Source of the DNA: Kaistella jeonii
GTDB taxonomy: Bacteria > Bacteroidota > Bacteroidia > Flavobacteriales > Weeksellaceae
NCBI RefSeq assembly: GCF_000812865.1
Contig: NZ_JSYL01000017.1
Location: forward strand, 1-32,964
DNA: 32,964 bases
Direction of reading: 5' to 3'
Position numbers and translations under genes: made by a program. Below the pieces are notes generated by a model. It was not told where the DNA came from and searched no databases. It saw nothing but the letters and a program-made list of their open reading frames with translations. Below are positions 7,508 through 16,212 of the stretch, one piece after another; within the stretch, counting starts at the first letter, position 1; every line of letters starts with the position of its first letter.

Positions 7508-8404
7508 TTATTTTTTGATAAACTGGGTAACCTCCGTATTTCCATTTTTATCGGTCAACTTTAGTAAATACTGACCAAGTGGAAGACGCGATACACTCAT
7601 CATTGGCTTTCCGGAGATTTTATCTGAAGCAACCAATTGCCCAGCCATATTATAAACCGAGTAAGAAGTGAATTCTTTTTCAGATTTTATAAACAGTATA
7701 TCTTTTACTGGATTCGGATAAATAGTCGGACTTGCGCCAATTTTTACTGAACTTGCACCTAATTGGTTTTCTGCAGTAATTTCTACATAGATAAAGTTAC
7801 CTTGTAAAACGTTTCCTGTAGATTGCCAAAGCGCAGAATACAACGTGCCATAACCTGCAGAACTTGTTGGAGCTGCGTGAACAGATCTGGAAGATATTCC
7901 GGTTCCACTGTGGCGTATTTCTATCAAAAGATTACCACCGCTATATTCCCATGAACTGCTAAAAGGAATTTTAAAGCTGAATTGGTTTGGATTAGAACCT
8001 ACCGTTAAAGCACCTGCAGGAATCAGCAAACTGCCCGATCTTACTTTAGTTTGTGTACCCACAACATTGGCAGCAAAATCAAGTTGTCGATTGGCAGGTT
8101 CAACACTATTACTCAAATAGATATCAAATGCGGACATGGTCAAAGCATTTGGAGGCCAAGCGTCGGTCGTACTTGCAGGCAAGCGAAAAGAAATCGTCGT
8201 AAGATTTTTTCCGACAAGGGAAGTGAGTAACGTGTCGTCGATAATAAATTGTAATTGTCTAGCAGCGTTTCCATAAGGTCCGATGAACGCACTGCCCTCA
8301 TTAGTGTTTGGTACAACTAATGTAGTTTGTGCATTGGTGTTAATACTATAGCCAAACATCATGATTAATACCATTATAGCGGAAACTATTCCTTTATTCA
8401 TCAT
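7508..8404 (-). CDS. Secreted protein with T9SS type A sorting domain, N-terminal domain unknown
   Basis: 298 aa. Signal peptide at about 1-26 (ends TNAQ). Residues 27-215 are a beta-rich domain with many S, T, N and aromatic residues that I cannot assign to a named family. Residues 226-298 form a type A T9SS C-terminal domain: PTIYPNPVKD at 226-235, YSVYNMAGQLV, then LPLGQYLLKLTDKNG and a final basic FIKK. The protein should therefore be secreted through the type IX system and anchored to the surface or released. Two ATGs are adjacent (8404 and 8401); either may be used. It has its own terminator and a -7 box upstream, so it is a single-gene unit between nuoN and the efflux operon. Confidence 0.85.
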   Translation of the reverse strand: MMNKGIVSAIMVLIMMFGYSINTNAQTTLVVPNTNEGSAFIGPYGNAARQLQFIIDDTLLTSLVGKNLTTISFRLPASTTDAWPPNALTMSAFDIYLSNSVEPANRQLDFAANVVGTQTKVRSGSLLIPAGALTVGSNPNQFSFKIPFSSSWEYSGGNLLIEIRHSGTGISSRSVHAAPTSSAGYGTLYSALWQSTGNVLQGNFIYVEITAENQLGASSVKIGASPTIYPNPVKDILFIKSEKEFTSYSVYNMAGQLVASDKISGKPMMSVSRLPLGQYLLKLTDKNGNTEVTQFIKK

Positions 8405-8409
8405 GCGCT

Positions 8410-8438
8410 CCGAAATGGTTTTTAGTAAAATATTTCGG
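8410..8438. promoter_or_regulatory. Hairpin just ahead of the T9SS gene start codon
   Basis: CCGAAAT (8410-8416) and ATTTCGG (8432-8438) form a 7-bp stem with a 15-base loop, ending 6 bases before the ATG at 8404. On the plus strand it is followed by CTTTTTTTT, like a terminator, but no plus-strand gene precedes it. It lies within the predicted leader of the minus-strand gene. Confidence 0.5.
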
Positions 8439-8495
8439 CTTTTTTTTAAAAAGTAAGTTTTGTTTTCATAAATAAATAATTTAGTATGTTAAAAA

Positions 8496-8503
8496 CAAAT
8501 TTA
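8496..8503 (-). promoter_or_regulatory. -7 box for the T9SS protein gene
   Basis: TAAATTTG on the minus strand matches TANNTTTG exactly. No well-spaced -33 TTG is visible. It implies a leader of about 85 bases containing the hairpin at 8410-8438. Confidence 0.45.
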
Positions 8504-8590
8504 GGTAAAATTATAATTATTATTTTTTGATCACATTCAATTTATGTACTTAGGAAAAAAAAGGAACGGTACATCTCCCTTTTATTATAC

Positions 8591-8620
8591 AAAAAAAACG
8601 CAACTCCGAAGAATTGCGTT
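8591..8620 (-). terminator. Strong terminator at the end of the nuo operon
   Basis: On the minus strand AACGCAATTC pairs with GAGTTGCGTT over 10 bp (one G-T wobble), closed by a C(TTCG)G tetraloop, and is followed by eight T. It lies 26 bases after the nuoN stop. Confidence 0.9.
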
Positions 8621-8645
8621 TTGTAATATTTTTAAAGTAGAATTT

Positions 8646-10025
8646 TTACAATCCAAACTGTTTCGCAAATAAATCAGGGAAAACTCCCAATGCGATGATA
8701 GCAAAAATAATAAATACCGCAATGATATTGTAAGTCACTGAAACTTTTTCAGAAGTTTTGAAACTGCTTTCTTTCGGGAAAAACATCACCATAATTAATC
8801 TTAAATAATATGCAATAGAAATTGCTGAACCCAAAACTGCGACCAAAACTAAGAATGGACTTGATTTAATTGCCTGTGCAAAAATTCCAAATTTTCCCAT
8901 GAAACCTGCGGTTAAAGGAATTCCCGCCATTGAAAGCATTGATAACGCTGCAACTACTGCTAAAATAGGTTCTGAATGTGCTAAACCGCGGAAAGCATCG
9001 TAAGAAGTTTCGCGCTTTAATTTTTCTACCCAGATCAAACACATCATCACTCCAATCGTTGCGAGAGAATAAGCGAATAAATAGAATGCTAAATTATAAG
9101 CGGAAAGGCTATTTAAACCAAAGAAAATTAATCCTAAATAACCAACGTGAGATATAGAGGAATAAGCCAACATTCTTTTTGCATTGCTTTGTGCTAATCC
9201 CATTACGTTTGCGAGGAATAAAGTGATAATGATCAATACACCAACAATGTTTATCCATTCTCCCGTAATTCCGAGGAAACCGATGGTCATCATTTTGAAG
9301 AAGGCAAAGAATGCTGCAATTTTTACAACCGACATCATGAAAGCGGTGATCAAAGATGGCGAACCCTGATAAACATCGGGACTCCACATATGGAATGGTG
9401 CCATGGAAACTTTGAAAGCCAAAGCAACCAACATTAAAACTGCACCCATTGAGAACATTAAATTTTTTGGATTTGATACCGAGAATTCATGGATTTTATA
9501 GAGATCAAAAGTACTTGCACTTCCGTAGATCAAAGCAATTCCGAATAAAAGAAAGCCTGTTGCAAAAGCACCCATCAGGAAATATTTGATAGAAGCTTCG
9601 TTGGAACGCAGATCGCTTTTGTTACTTCCAGCCAAAACGTAAAGTGGAATAGAAAGAATTTCAATCCCTAAAAATAAGGTCACTAAATTTTGGAAACCGA
9701 AAAGTACAATTCCGCCACACAGAGACATCAACATTAAAGCATATAACTCTGACTGGTGGCTTCTGTGATTGCTAAAAGCAAAACCTCCCAAAAAGAAGAT
9801 CAGTAAAGTAATAACGATGGAGATTTTAGTAAATAGGGACGCGTTTGCACCATACTCGAACATGCTTTTGTACTGACTAAAGAAAGCCAATTCTGGCAAG
9901 AAACTTACATAAAATGCGATGAGGAGACCCAAAATACCGATGTATCTTGAATATTTTCCCTGTTCAAAAACACCGGCAAATAATGCGGCAACTGCGGTAA
10001 GGAATATAATGATTAAAACGCCCAT
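8646..10025 (-). CDS. nuoN: NADH-quinone oxidoreductase subunit N
   Basis: 459 aa membrane subunit of complex I, one of three antiporter-like proton channels, with about 13-14 helices. The charged residues of the proton path are present: E122 in FLGIEILSIPLYV, K147, K205 in ALAFKVSMAPFHMWSPD, K235 and K378 in GFMGKFG. The family stretch MLAYSSISHVGYLG (285-298) is intact. The length is normal for Bacteroidota NuoN. It is the last gene of the operon; the 88-base gap to nuoM is AT-rich with degenerate repeats, and a strong terminator follows. Confidence 0.97.
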   Translation of the reverse strand: MGVLIIIFLTAVAALFAGVFEQGKYSRYIGILGLLIAFYVSFLPELAFFSQYKSMFEYGANASLFTKISIVITLLIFFLGGFAFSNHRSHQSELYALMLMSLCGGIVLFGFQNLVTLFLGIEILSIPLYVLAGSNKSDLRSNEASIKYFLMGAFATGFLLFGIALIYGSASTFDLYKIHEFSVSNPKNLMFSMGAVLMLVALAFKVSMAPFHMWSPDVYQGSPSLITAFMMSVVKIAAFFAFFKMMTIGFLGITGEWINIVGVLIIITLFLANVMGLAQSNAKRMLAYSSISHVGYLGLIFFGLNSLSAYNLAFYLFAYSLATIGVMMCLIWVEKLKRETSYDAFRGLAHSEPILAVVAALSMLSMAGIPLTAGFMGKFGIFAQAIKSSPFLVLVAVLGSAISIAYYLRLIMVMFFPKESSFKTSEKVSVTYNIIAVFIIFAIIALGVFPDLFAKQFGL

Positions 10026-10113
10026 TTAATTTAGATTTGAAATTTTTAGATTGGTGACTTTGGATTAACATCTTCGGTCTGCCGCACTTATTTTCTTTAA
10101 TTATTTAATTTTT

Positions 10114-11607
10114 TTAATTCATCATTGAAGTGAAAATAAACTTCAACGAACTATCGACCATATCTAAGATCGGTTGTGGGAAAATCCCCAAAAGAATAAC
10201 AAACACTGCCAAACTTGCCAGGACCGTAAATTCTACAGGCGATACATCTCCAACTGAAGATAAAACGGTTTCGTCACCTTCGCCAAACATTGCTTTTCCG
10301 TAAAATCTGAAAAGATAAACTGAAGAGAAAATCATCGTAGTTCCAGCGATAACTGCTGCTAGAATACTGTAATCAAAAATTGATTTTATTAGGATAAATT
10401 CTCCTACAAAACCATTGGTTAAAGGAAGTGCGATCGATCCTAATAAAATGATCATGAAAAGCACTGCGAATTTCGGAGCCACTTTTGCCAAGCCACCCAT
10501 TTGACGGATATCTCTTGTTTTAAATCTTTTATACAAAACATCTGCACAGTAAAATAATCCAACGACGTTGATCCCGTGAGCGAAAGTTTGAACCAATGCG
10601 CCTTCAGCACCTTCAATCATTAAAGATCCTTTCATTGTTAAGATTGCTGATGCCATAATTCCGGCAGTCATTAAACCAACGTGAGAAAGAGAAGAATACG
10701 CAATAATTCTTTTCGAATCATTTTGAATAATCGCAATCAAAGCACCATGAACAACTCCGATAATGGCGAGAACCAAAACAATTTGTCCGGAAATTCCCAT
10801 GATAGGAATCGGTGTTATTGGTAATAAATATCTTAATAGTCCGTAGATCGCCATCTTCAGCATAATTCCCGAAAGAAGCATGGATCCTTGTGTTGGCGAA
10901 TAGGTATAAGTATCGGGTTGCCAGGAATGGAATGGGAAAATTGGTAATTTCACCGCAAAAGCCAGGAAGATAAACCAGAAAATAACGGTTTGTTCTGAAG
11001 CATTTAAATCTGCATTATACAAATCGGTTAAAGCAAATGAGGCTGAATGTGTGTAAACGTAGATCAAACCGATCAACATAAACAACGAACCTACAAAAGT
11101 ATAGACGAAGAATTTCGTAGTAAAATGAATTTTCTTGTTCTCCTGTCCCCAAATTCCGGCGATCAACCAGATTGGAATCAAAGTAACTTCCCAGAAAATG
11201 TAAAACAATAATCCGTCAAGTGAAGTGAAAACTCCGATCAAACCAAATTGCATCAACAGAATTAATCCGTAGAAAGAGTTTTTGTAACCCGGTTTTTCAT
11301 TAAAGGATGAAAGAATGATGAGCGGTGTTAAAATGTTTGTTAATAACAATAATAACATGCTCATTCCATCAATACCGAAGTGCAGATTGCTTTTGATAAA
11401 GTTAGACCAGGGATAATTGATCTCGTATTGCAAAACTCCGTCAACGGTAGGTTTGAAATCGAAATTCGACAGTATATAAAACGTGAGAAACATTTGTGCA
11501 AATGCAATTCCCAGGGCTAAATATTTACTTGCGGGATTTTTCCACGCGAACACCAATGCAGAACCTACGAGAGGTAATAGTAGTAATGTTAATAATAGAT
11601 ACGACAT
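10114..11607 (-). CDS. nuoM: NADH-quinone oxidoreductase subunit M
   Basis: 497 aa, about 14 membrane helices, the second antiporter-like proton channel of complex I. Conserved residues are in place: E140 in FYIFWEVTLIPIW, K220 in AFAVKLPIFPFHSW, K251 and E403 in NGFVGEF. The stretch IAYSSLSHVG at 302-311 is typical. It begins 3 bases after the nuoL stop, so translation is probably coupled. Confidence 0.97.
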   Translation of the reverse strand: MSYLLLTLLLLPLVGSALVFAWKNPASKYLALGIAFAQMFLTFYILSNFDFKPTVDGVLQYEINYPWSNFIKSNLHFGIDGMSMLLLLLTNILTPLIILSSFNEKPGYKNSFYGLILLMQFGLIGVFTSLDGLLFYIFWEVTLIPIWLIAGIWGQENKKIHFTTKFFVYTFVGSLFMLIGLIYVYTHSASFALTDLYNADLNASEQTVIFWFIFLAFAVKLPIFPFHSWQPDTYTYSPTQGSMLLSGIMLKMAIYGLLRYLLPITPIPIMGISGQIVLVLAIIGVVHGALIAIIQNDSKRIIAYSSLSHVGLMTAGIMASAILTMKGSLMIEGAEGALVQTFAHGINVVGLFYCADVLYKRFKTRDIRQMGGLAKVAPKFAVLFMIILLGSIALPLTNGFVGEFILIKSIFDYSILAAVIAGTTMIFSSVYLFRFYGKAMFGEGDETVLSSVGDVSPVEFTVLASLAVFVILLGIFPQPILDMVDSSLKFIFTSMMN

Positions 11608-11610
11608 TTA

Positions 11611-13506
11611 CTATTGTAATATAAAGTTAACAATTAAAATAATTCCGATGGCCAAAGACATGATGAGAACATAATTCTCTACATTTCCATTTTGAAGACG
11701 TTTTGCCGCTCTTCCGGAATCTTCGGCACCAATACCAATAAAGTCACTGAATTTACCCAGAACTCCTTTTTCGAACATATTTCCACCGACACCAAGACCT
11801 TCGATAAATCTCACGAAAGTTGCGTTGTACAATTCATCTAGAAATAATTTTTTGTTTGAAAGTCTTTCCCAACCGGTATATTTTTCATCTGGTAAAGCCA
11901 TTTTTTTCTTGTTGACGTAGATGTTTTTAACCACAAACCAAACTGTGAAAAACATGACAACCGTTAAACTAAGAAGGATCATTTCCGTTCCAAAAGGTAC
12001 TTCCGGAAGTTCAACATCATAAACATATATGGATTCAAGCCAGTGTGCTAATTTTGAATAATTTCCCTGCCCGATAAAGTGCGGAAGATTAATGAAACCT
12101 CCAACAACCGATAACCCCGCAAGAATGATCAAAGGAATTGTCATTGTCGCTGGACTTTCGTGAATATGTTTTTCCTGTTCCTTAGTTCCGCGGAATTCAC
12201 CTTGGAAGGTTAAGTAATACGCTCTAAACATATAAATCGCCGTCATTGCTGCAATTGCAAATAAGATCACCCAAATAATTGGATTTTTACCGTATGCATT
12301 GGTTAAAATTTCATCTTTGGAAATCATTCCCGAAAGGAAAGGAAATCCTGAAATAGCCAAGGTTCCGATGAGGAAAGTAATATGCGTAATTGGAATTTTT
12401 TTCTTTAAACCACCCATTAATCTCATATCCTGTTCGTCGCTCATTGCGTGAATAACTGAACCAGATCCTAGGAATAATAAAGCTTTGAAAAATGCATGTG
12501 TCATTAAGTGAAACATTGCAGTCGTATAAGCTCCGACACCAACTGCTACAAACATAAATCCTAATTGAGATACAGTAGAGTAGGCGAGAACTTTTTTAAT
12601 ATCATTTTGTCGAAGTCCAATAAATGCGGCAACCAAAGCAGTTAACAATCCGATGAAAAGAATGGCATCCATCGTTGTTGGTGCTAAAGAGAAGAGGAAA
12701 TTCGAACGAACAACCAAATAAATTCCGGCAGTTACCATCGTCGCGGCATGAATTAACGCCGAAACTGGAGTTGGTCCCGCCATCGCATCCGGAAGCCACG
12801 TAAATAATGGGATCTGTGCAGATTTACCAACCGCTCCAATAAATAAACTGGCAGTGATAAAAATAATAATCGGAGAATCAAGGGTAAATTTTGAAGAATT
12901 TTCAGCTACAGATAAAAAATCTACAGCATTGGTTTGATAGGCGATCATTAAAATCCCGATGATCATTCCTAAATCACCAATACGGTTCATGATGAAAGCT
13001 TTTCTCGCAGCAGCGCCATATTCCTTGTTCGTATACCAAAATCCGATGAGCAAGTAAGAACAAAGTCCAACACCTTCCCAACCGATAAAAAGAATTAAAT
13101 AATTGCTTCCCATTACCAAAAGCAACATGGAGAAAATAAATAAATTCAAATAGGTAAAGAATTTATAAAATCCTTTGTCATGGCTCATGTAACCGATAGA
13201 GTAAAGGTGAATCAAAGAACCAATTCCGGTGATGATCATGATCATCATCAAAGAAAGTTGGTCGATTTGAAAACCGAAATTAATCTGAATTCCATTAATT
13301 CTAAACCATTCAAAAGCTCTTACAACGACAGGTTGTGATTCTGCATCAAATTTTAAAAATAAACTGACCGCGATACAGAACGAAGCAAAAACGACAAGCG
13401 TTCCAAAAGTTCCGACCACCATTTTGGGCAAACTCTTGCCGAAAAGTCCGTTTATTAAAAATCCGAGTAAGGGTAAAAGTATAATTGCGTAAACTAAATT
13501 TTCCAT
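11611..13506 (-). CDS. nuoL: NADH-quinone oxidoreductase subunit L
   Basis: 631 aa, the distal antiporter-like subunit with about 15-16 helices and the long lateral helix near the C-terminus. E144 (FIGWEGVGLCSYLLIG), D178 (NRIGDLG), K228 (GAVGKSAQIP) and H253 (LIHAATMVTAG) match the proton-path residues of E. coli NuoL. The C-terminal part (about 545-631) holds the charged loop and last anchoring helix. It starts 7 bases after nuoK. Confidence 0.97.
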   Translation of the reverse strand: MENLVYAIILLPLLGFLINGLFGKSLPKMVVGTFGTLVVFASFCIAVSLFLKFDAESQPVVVRAFEWFRINGIQINFGFQIDQLSLMMIMIITGIGSLIHLYSIGYMSHDKGFYKFFTYLNLFIFSMLLLVMGSNYLILFIGWEGVGLCSYLLIGFWYTNKEYGAAARKAFIMNRIGDLGMIIGILMIAYQTNAVDFLSVAENSSKFTLDSPIIIFITASLFIGAVGKSAQIPLFTWLPDAMAGPTPVSALIHAATMVTAGIYLVVRSNFLFSLAPTTMDAILFIGLLTALVAAFIGLRQNDIKKVLAYSTVSQLGFMFVAVGVGAYTTAMFHLMTHAFFKALLFLGSGSVIHAMSDEQDMRLMGGLKKKIPITHITFLIGTLAISGFPFLSGMISKDEILTNAYGKNPIIWVILFAIAAMTAIYMFRAYYLTFQGEFRGTKEQEKHIHESPATMTIPLIILAGLSVVGGFINLPHFIGQGNYSKLAHWLESIYVYDVELPEVPFGTEMILLSLTVVMFFTVWFVVKNIYVNKKKMALPDEKYTGWERLSNKKLFLDELYNATFVRFIEGLGVGGNMFEKGVLGKFSDFIGIGAEDSGRAAKRLQNGNVENYVLIMSLAIGIILIVNFILQ

Positions 13507-13513
13507 CCTCTAT

Positions 13514-13840
13514 TTATCCTCTTAATTTATTAAAAATACTGATGTCCACAGATTTTGTGTTCCGGTACATCATTGCGATAATCGCCAAACCAACTGCTAC
13601 TTCTGCAGCTGCAACGACCATGATGAAAAATACCAGGATCTGTCCGTTTCCGTCGCCTTTGTAACTCGAGAATGCCGCTAATAAAAGATTAACCGAGTTC
13701 AGCATTAATTCAACACAACCCAAAATAATGATTGCATTTTTTCTGACCAAAACTCCCAAAACTCCTAAGCAGAACAAAACCGAGCACAGAATAATAAAAT
13801 ATTCCAGCGGAACGGCTTGTATAAATGAATTTCCTTCCAT
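13514..13840 (-). CDS. nuoK: NADH-quinone oxidoreductase subunit K
   Basis: 108 aa with three membrane helices (about 14-32, 37-57 and 69-91). The two buried glutamates required for proton pumping are present: E44 in GCVELMLNSVNL and E80 in AAAEVAVGLAI. The length is normal. The 56-base gap to nuoJ contains the palindrome TCACGTGA at 13869-13876, probably without meaning. Confidence 0.96.
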   Translation of the reverse strand: MEGNSFIQAVPLEYFIILCSVLFCLGVLGVLVRKNAIIILGCVELMLNSVNLLLAAFSSYKGDGNGQILVFFIMVVAAAEVAVGLAIIAMMYRNTKSVDISIFNKLRG

Positions 13841-13896
13841 ATAATCTAATTTCCTTTAAATAAAGAACTCACGTGAAGTGAATTCCTGCGAATTTT

Positions 13897-14391
13897 CTAT
13901 AAGTCTTTCTTACCTATCAATACTGCTCCTACAATTCCTGCAAAAATAAGGATCGAAGCCAACTCAAAAGGCAAAACGTATTCGTTAAACAATAGTCTTC
14001 CCAGGCTTTTGGTTAAACCTACACTGGAATCTACATTCGCAGCAGCAGCTTCAACTTTAAAACCTCTGAATGCTCCCAAAATAGCGATCAACAATAATCC
14101 TGCAGAAAAAACTCCTGCGAATTTCATGAGGTTTTGTTTTTTACTTTCGTCCGCTTTGTTCAGGTTCAGCATCATTAATATGTATAAAAACAATACCATG
14201 ATCGCTCCTGCATACACGATGATCTGTACAATCCCGAGGAACTGTGCATTGAGTAAAATATAAAGACCCGCGATCGAAAACATGGTGACGATCAGTGACA
14301 AAATTGAATACAAAGGATTTCTCGCAAACACGAAATAAACGGCACTTGTAATTGCGACCAGGGCAACAAAGAAAAATAAGATCTGTTCCAT
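13897..14391 (-). CDS. nuoJ: NADH-quinone oxidoreductase subunit J
   Basis: 164 aa, five predicted membrane helices. The conserved third-helix region reads FLGIVQIIVYAGAIMVLFLYILMM, split here as FLGIVQIIVYAGAI then MVLFLYILMM, and is the hallmark of NuoJ/ND6. The start codon directly abuts the nuoI stop, so the two are probably translationally coupled. NuoJ helps link quinone reduction to the proton channels. Confidence 0.96.
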   Translation of the reverse strand: MEQILFFFVALVAITSAVYFVFARNPLYSILSLIVTMFSIAGLYILLNAQFLGIVQIIVYAGAIMVLFLYILMMLNLNKADESKKQNLMKFAGVFSAGLLLIAILGAFRGFKVEAAAANVDSSVGLTKSLGRLLFNEYVLPFELASILIFAGIVGAVLIGKKDL

Positions 14392-14949
14392 TTATTTCAT
14401 CATTTTTTTCTGCAACTCACTTTGTCTCTCAGAAACATCGATTCGTGCATTAATTTTTTCGACCAACTTATCTTTTCCGTAGATAAAACTTCCGCGGTTT
14501 TCTTCAACATTCACCAACTTATCGGTCAGATAAATCGCAGATTTCGGACAAGCTTCTTCACACATTCCGCAGAAAATACAACGCAGCATATTAATTTCGT
14601 ATACGGCTGCATATTTTTCTTCTCTGTAGAGGTCTTTTTCCTCTTTGGTTCTTTCCGCTGCCGTCATGGTAATGGCTTCAGCAGGACATGCAACCGCACA
14701 AAGTCCACAAGCAGTACATCTTTCTCTACCTTCATTATCGAGTTTCAACACGTGTTCACCGCGCCAGATTTTCACCCTCGGTCGTACTTGTTCAGGATAT
14801 GAAATCGTGGCCAATCCTTTTCCAAAAACCGTTTTTGCGGCATGACTGATGGTAATTTTCATTCCCTTCAAAATCGCAGGAATGTAAATACTCTCCCCGA
14901 AAGTCATTTTTTTGTCCGAGACCACTTTTGATCTATTCGTTAATTTCAT
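14392..14949 (-). CDS. nuoI: NADH-quinone oxidoreductase subunit I (two 4Fe-4S clusters)
   Basis: 185 aa peripheral-arm subunit carrying clusters N6a and N6b. Two ferredoxin motifs are complete: C78-C81-C84-C88 (CTACGLCAVACP) and C124-C127-C130-C134 (CIFCGMCEEACP). An N-terminal amphipathic region (20-45) would contact the membrane subunits. The spacer to nuoH upstream (14950-15102) is unusually long and holds a hairpin repeat. Confidence 0.97.
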   Translation of the reverse strand: MKLTNRSKVVSDKKMTFGESIYIPAILKGMKITISHAAKTVFGKGLATISYPEQVRPRVKIWRGEHVLKLDNEGRERCTACGLCAVACPAEAITMTAAERTKEEKDLYREEKYAAVYEINMLRCIFCGMCEEACPKSAIYLTDKLVNVEENRGSFIYGKDKLVEKINARIDVSERQSELQKKMMK

Positions 14950-15014
14950 TTTCAGAAATATTTTTTATTTTTATTTAAGAAGCAACCAATTTATCGCTTC
15001 TTTCCAATATTATA

Positions 15015-15082
15015 CCCGCTTTCCGTTCTATCTCATGCTCGTCCTTCGTCCTTACAAGAGGATGCCACTGCAATCGGGGCTA
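15015..15082 (-). repeat. Intergenic hairpin repeat element, copy B, inside the nuo operon
   Basis: It lies between nuoH and nuoI. Read on the minus strand it starts TAGCCCCGATTGCAGTGG and ends AGAACGGAAAGCGGG. The middle contains CCTCTTGTAAGGACGAAGGA. Its end sequences (AGCCC-GA-TTG and GG-AAGCGGG) and size resemble copy A at 1533-1624. In my recollection this form, with a GTAAGGACGAAGGACGAGC core, recurs between genes of Flavobacteriia; that cannot be verified here. It is in the same direction as nuo transcription, whereas copy A opposes its operon. Confidence 0.65.
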
Positions 15083-15102
15083 AAATTACGTTTTCTTTTT
15101 TC

Positions 15103-16176
15103 TTATTTCATAAAATGGTCGTACGCCAAAATAATTGCGCCGGTTGCCATTAAATTAAATAATGCGATCGGGATCAGTTTTTTCCAGCCTAAATGCATCA
15201 ACTGATCGTATCTGAATCTTGGCAAAGTCCATCTGATCCACATAAATACAAAAATTCCGAAGAATGTTTTCATTAAAAATACAATGACAGATAAAATACC
15301 GGCAGCATTTTCACCCCAATGATTCGTCACCCAGTCAATTCCCGGATAATTATAACCACCAAGAAATAAAACCACGATCAAAGCATTTGAGATAAACATA
15401 TTTACATATTCGCCGAACATGTATAAACCTAATTTCATAGATGAATATTCAGTATGATAACCGTTGACCAACTCATTTTCACATTCCGGCAGATCGAAAG
15501 GCGCTCTGTTCGTTTCAGCCAAAGCCGCTACAAAAAAGATAATGAAAGCGATCGGCTGGTAAAAGATATTCCAGTTCATTCCGGAGATCTCTGGAACAAA
15601 ACCCCAGATTTTACCGTGAGTTTGCTGTTCTACGATCACCTTTAAATCTAAAGATCCTGCCATCATAATAATTGCAATGATCGAAAGACCCATCGCTAAT
15701 TCGTAAGAAATCATCTGCGAACTTGCACGAATTGCTCCGATCAAAGAGAACTTATTATTTGAAGCCCAACCTCCGATCATAATTCCGTACACTCCGATGG
15801 AAACCATTCCTACCAAATATAGAACACCGATATCAACATTCGCAACCTGTAGATCGAAAGAAGTTCCGCCGATATTCAGCGTTTTCCCCCAAGGAATCAC
15901 AGCTCCCGTGATCAATGAAATAAACATTACTAATGACGGACCTACAATAAAGAGAAATTTTTCTGCGGCGGCAGGTGTAAAATCTTCTTTGAAGAAAAAT
16001 TTACCACCATCTGCAAGTGGTTGCAATAAACCAAAAGGTCCTGAACGATTCGGCCCGATTCTGTCCTGCATAATAGCAGCAACTTTTCGTTCAGCCCAGG
16101 TAGAGTAGGCTGCAACAGTAAGTGCCAGTATAAACAAAGCAAGAACAAGTATGATTTTAAAAGTTAATAAACCCAT
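15103..16176 (-). CDS. nuoH: NADH-quinone oxidoreductase subunit H
   Basis: 357 aa, eight membrane helices, homologue of ND1, forming part of the quinone chamber. Family motifs are intact: RIGPNRSGPFGLLQPLADGG near residues 39-58, AETNRAPFDLPECENELVNG near 219-238, then YHTEYSSMKLGLYMFGEY. The length is slightly above the E. coli form, as is normal in Bacteroidota. It starts 36 bases after nuoG. Confidence 0.97.
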   Translation of the reverse strand: MGLLTFKIILVLALFILALTVAAYSTWAERKVAAIMQDRIGPNRSGPFGLLQPLADGGKFFFKEDFTPAAAEKFLFIVGPSLVMFISLITGAVIPWGKTLNIGGTSFDLQVANVDIGVLYLVGMVSIGVYGIMIGGWASNNKFSLIGAIRASSQMISYELAMGLSIIAIIMMAGSLDLKVIVEQQTHGKIWGFVPEISGMNWNIFYQPIAFIIFFVAALAETNRAPFDLPECENELVNGYHTEYSSMKLGLYMFGEYVNMFISNALIVVLFLGGYNYPGIDWVTNHWGENAAGILSVIVFLMKTFFGIFVFMWIRWTLPRFRYDQLMHLGWKKLIPIALFNLMATGAIILAYDHFMK

Positions 16177-16212
16177 TATTTTTTATAAAATTTGACATTC
16201 AAAAATTGAATG

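Noticed and set aside
13869..13876. TCACGTGA palindrome between nuoK and nuoJ
   Set aside because: An isolated 8-bp palindrome in an operon spacer, with no extended symmetry and no promoter next to it.
14422..14802. 126-codon plus-strand open frame opposite nuoI
   Set aside because: nuoI has all eight cluster cysteines on the minus strand; the plus frame is its antisense shadow, rich in F, S and C.
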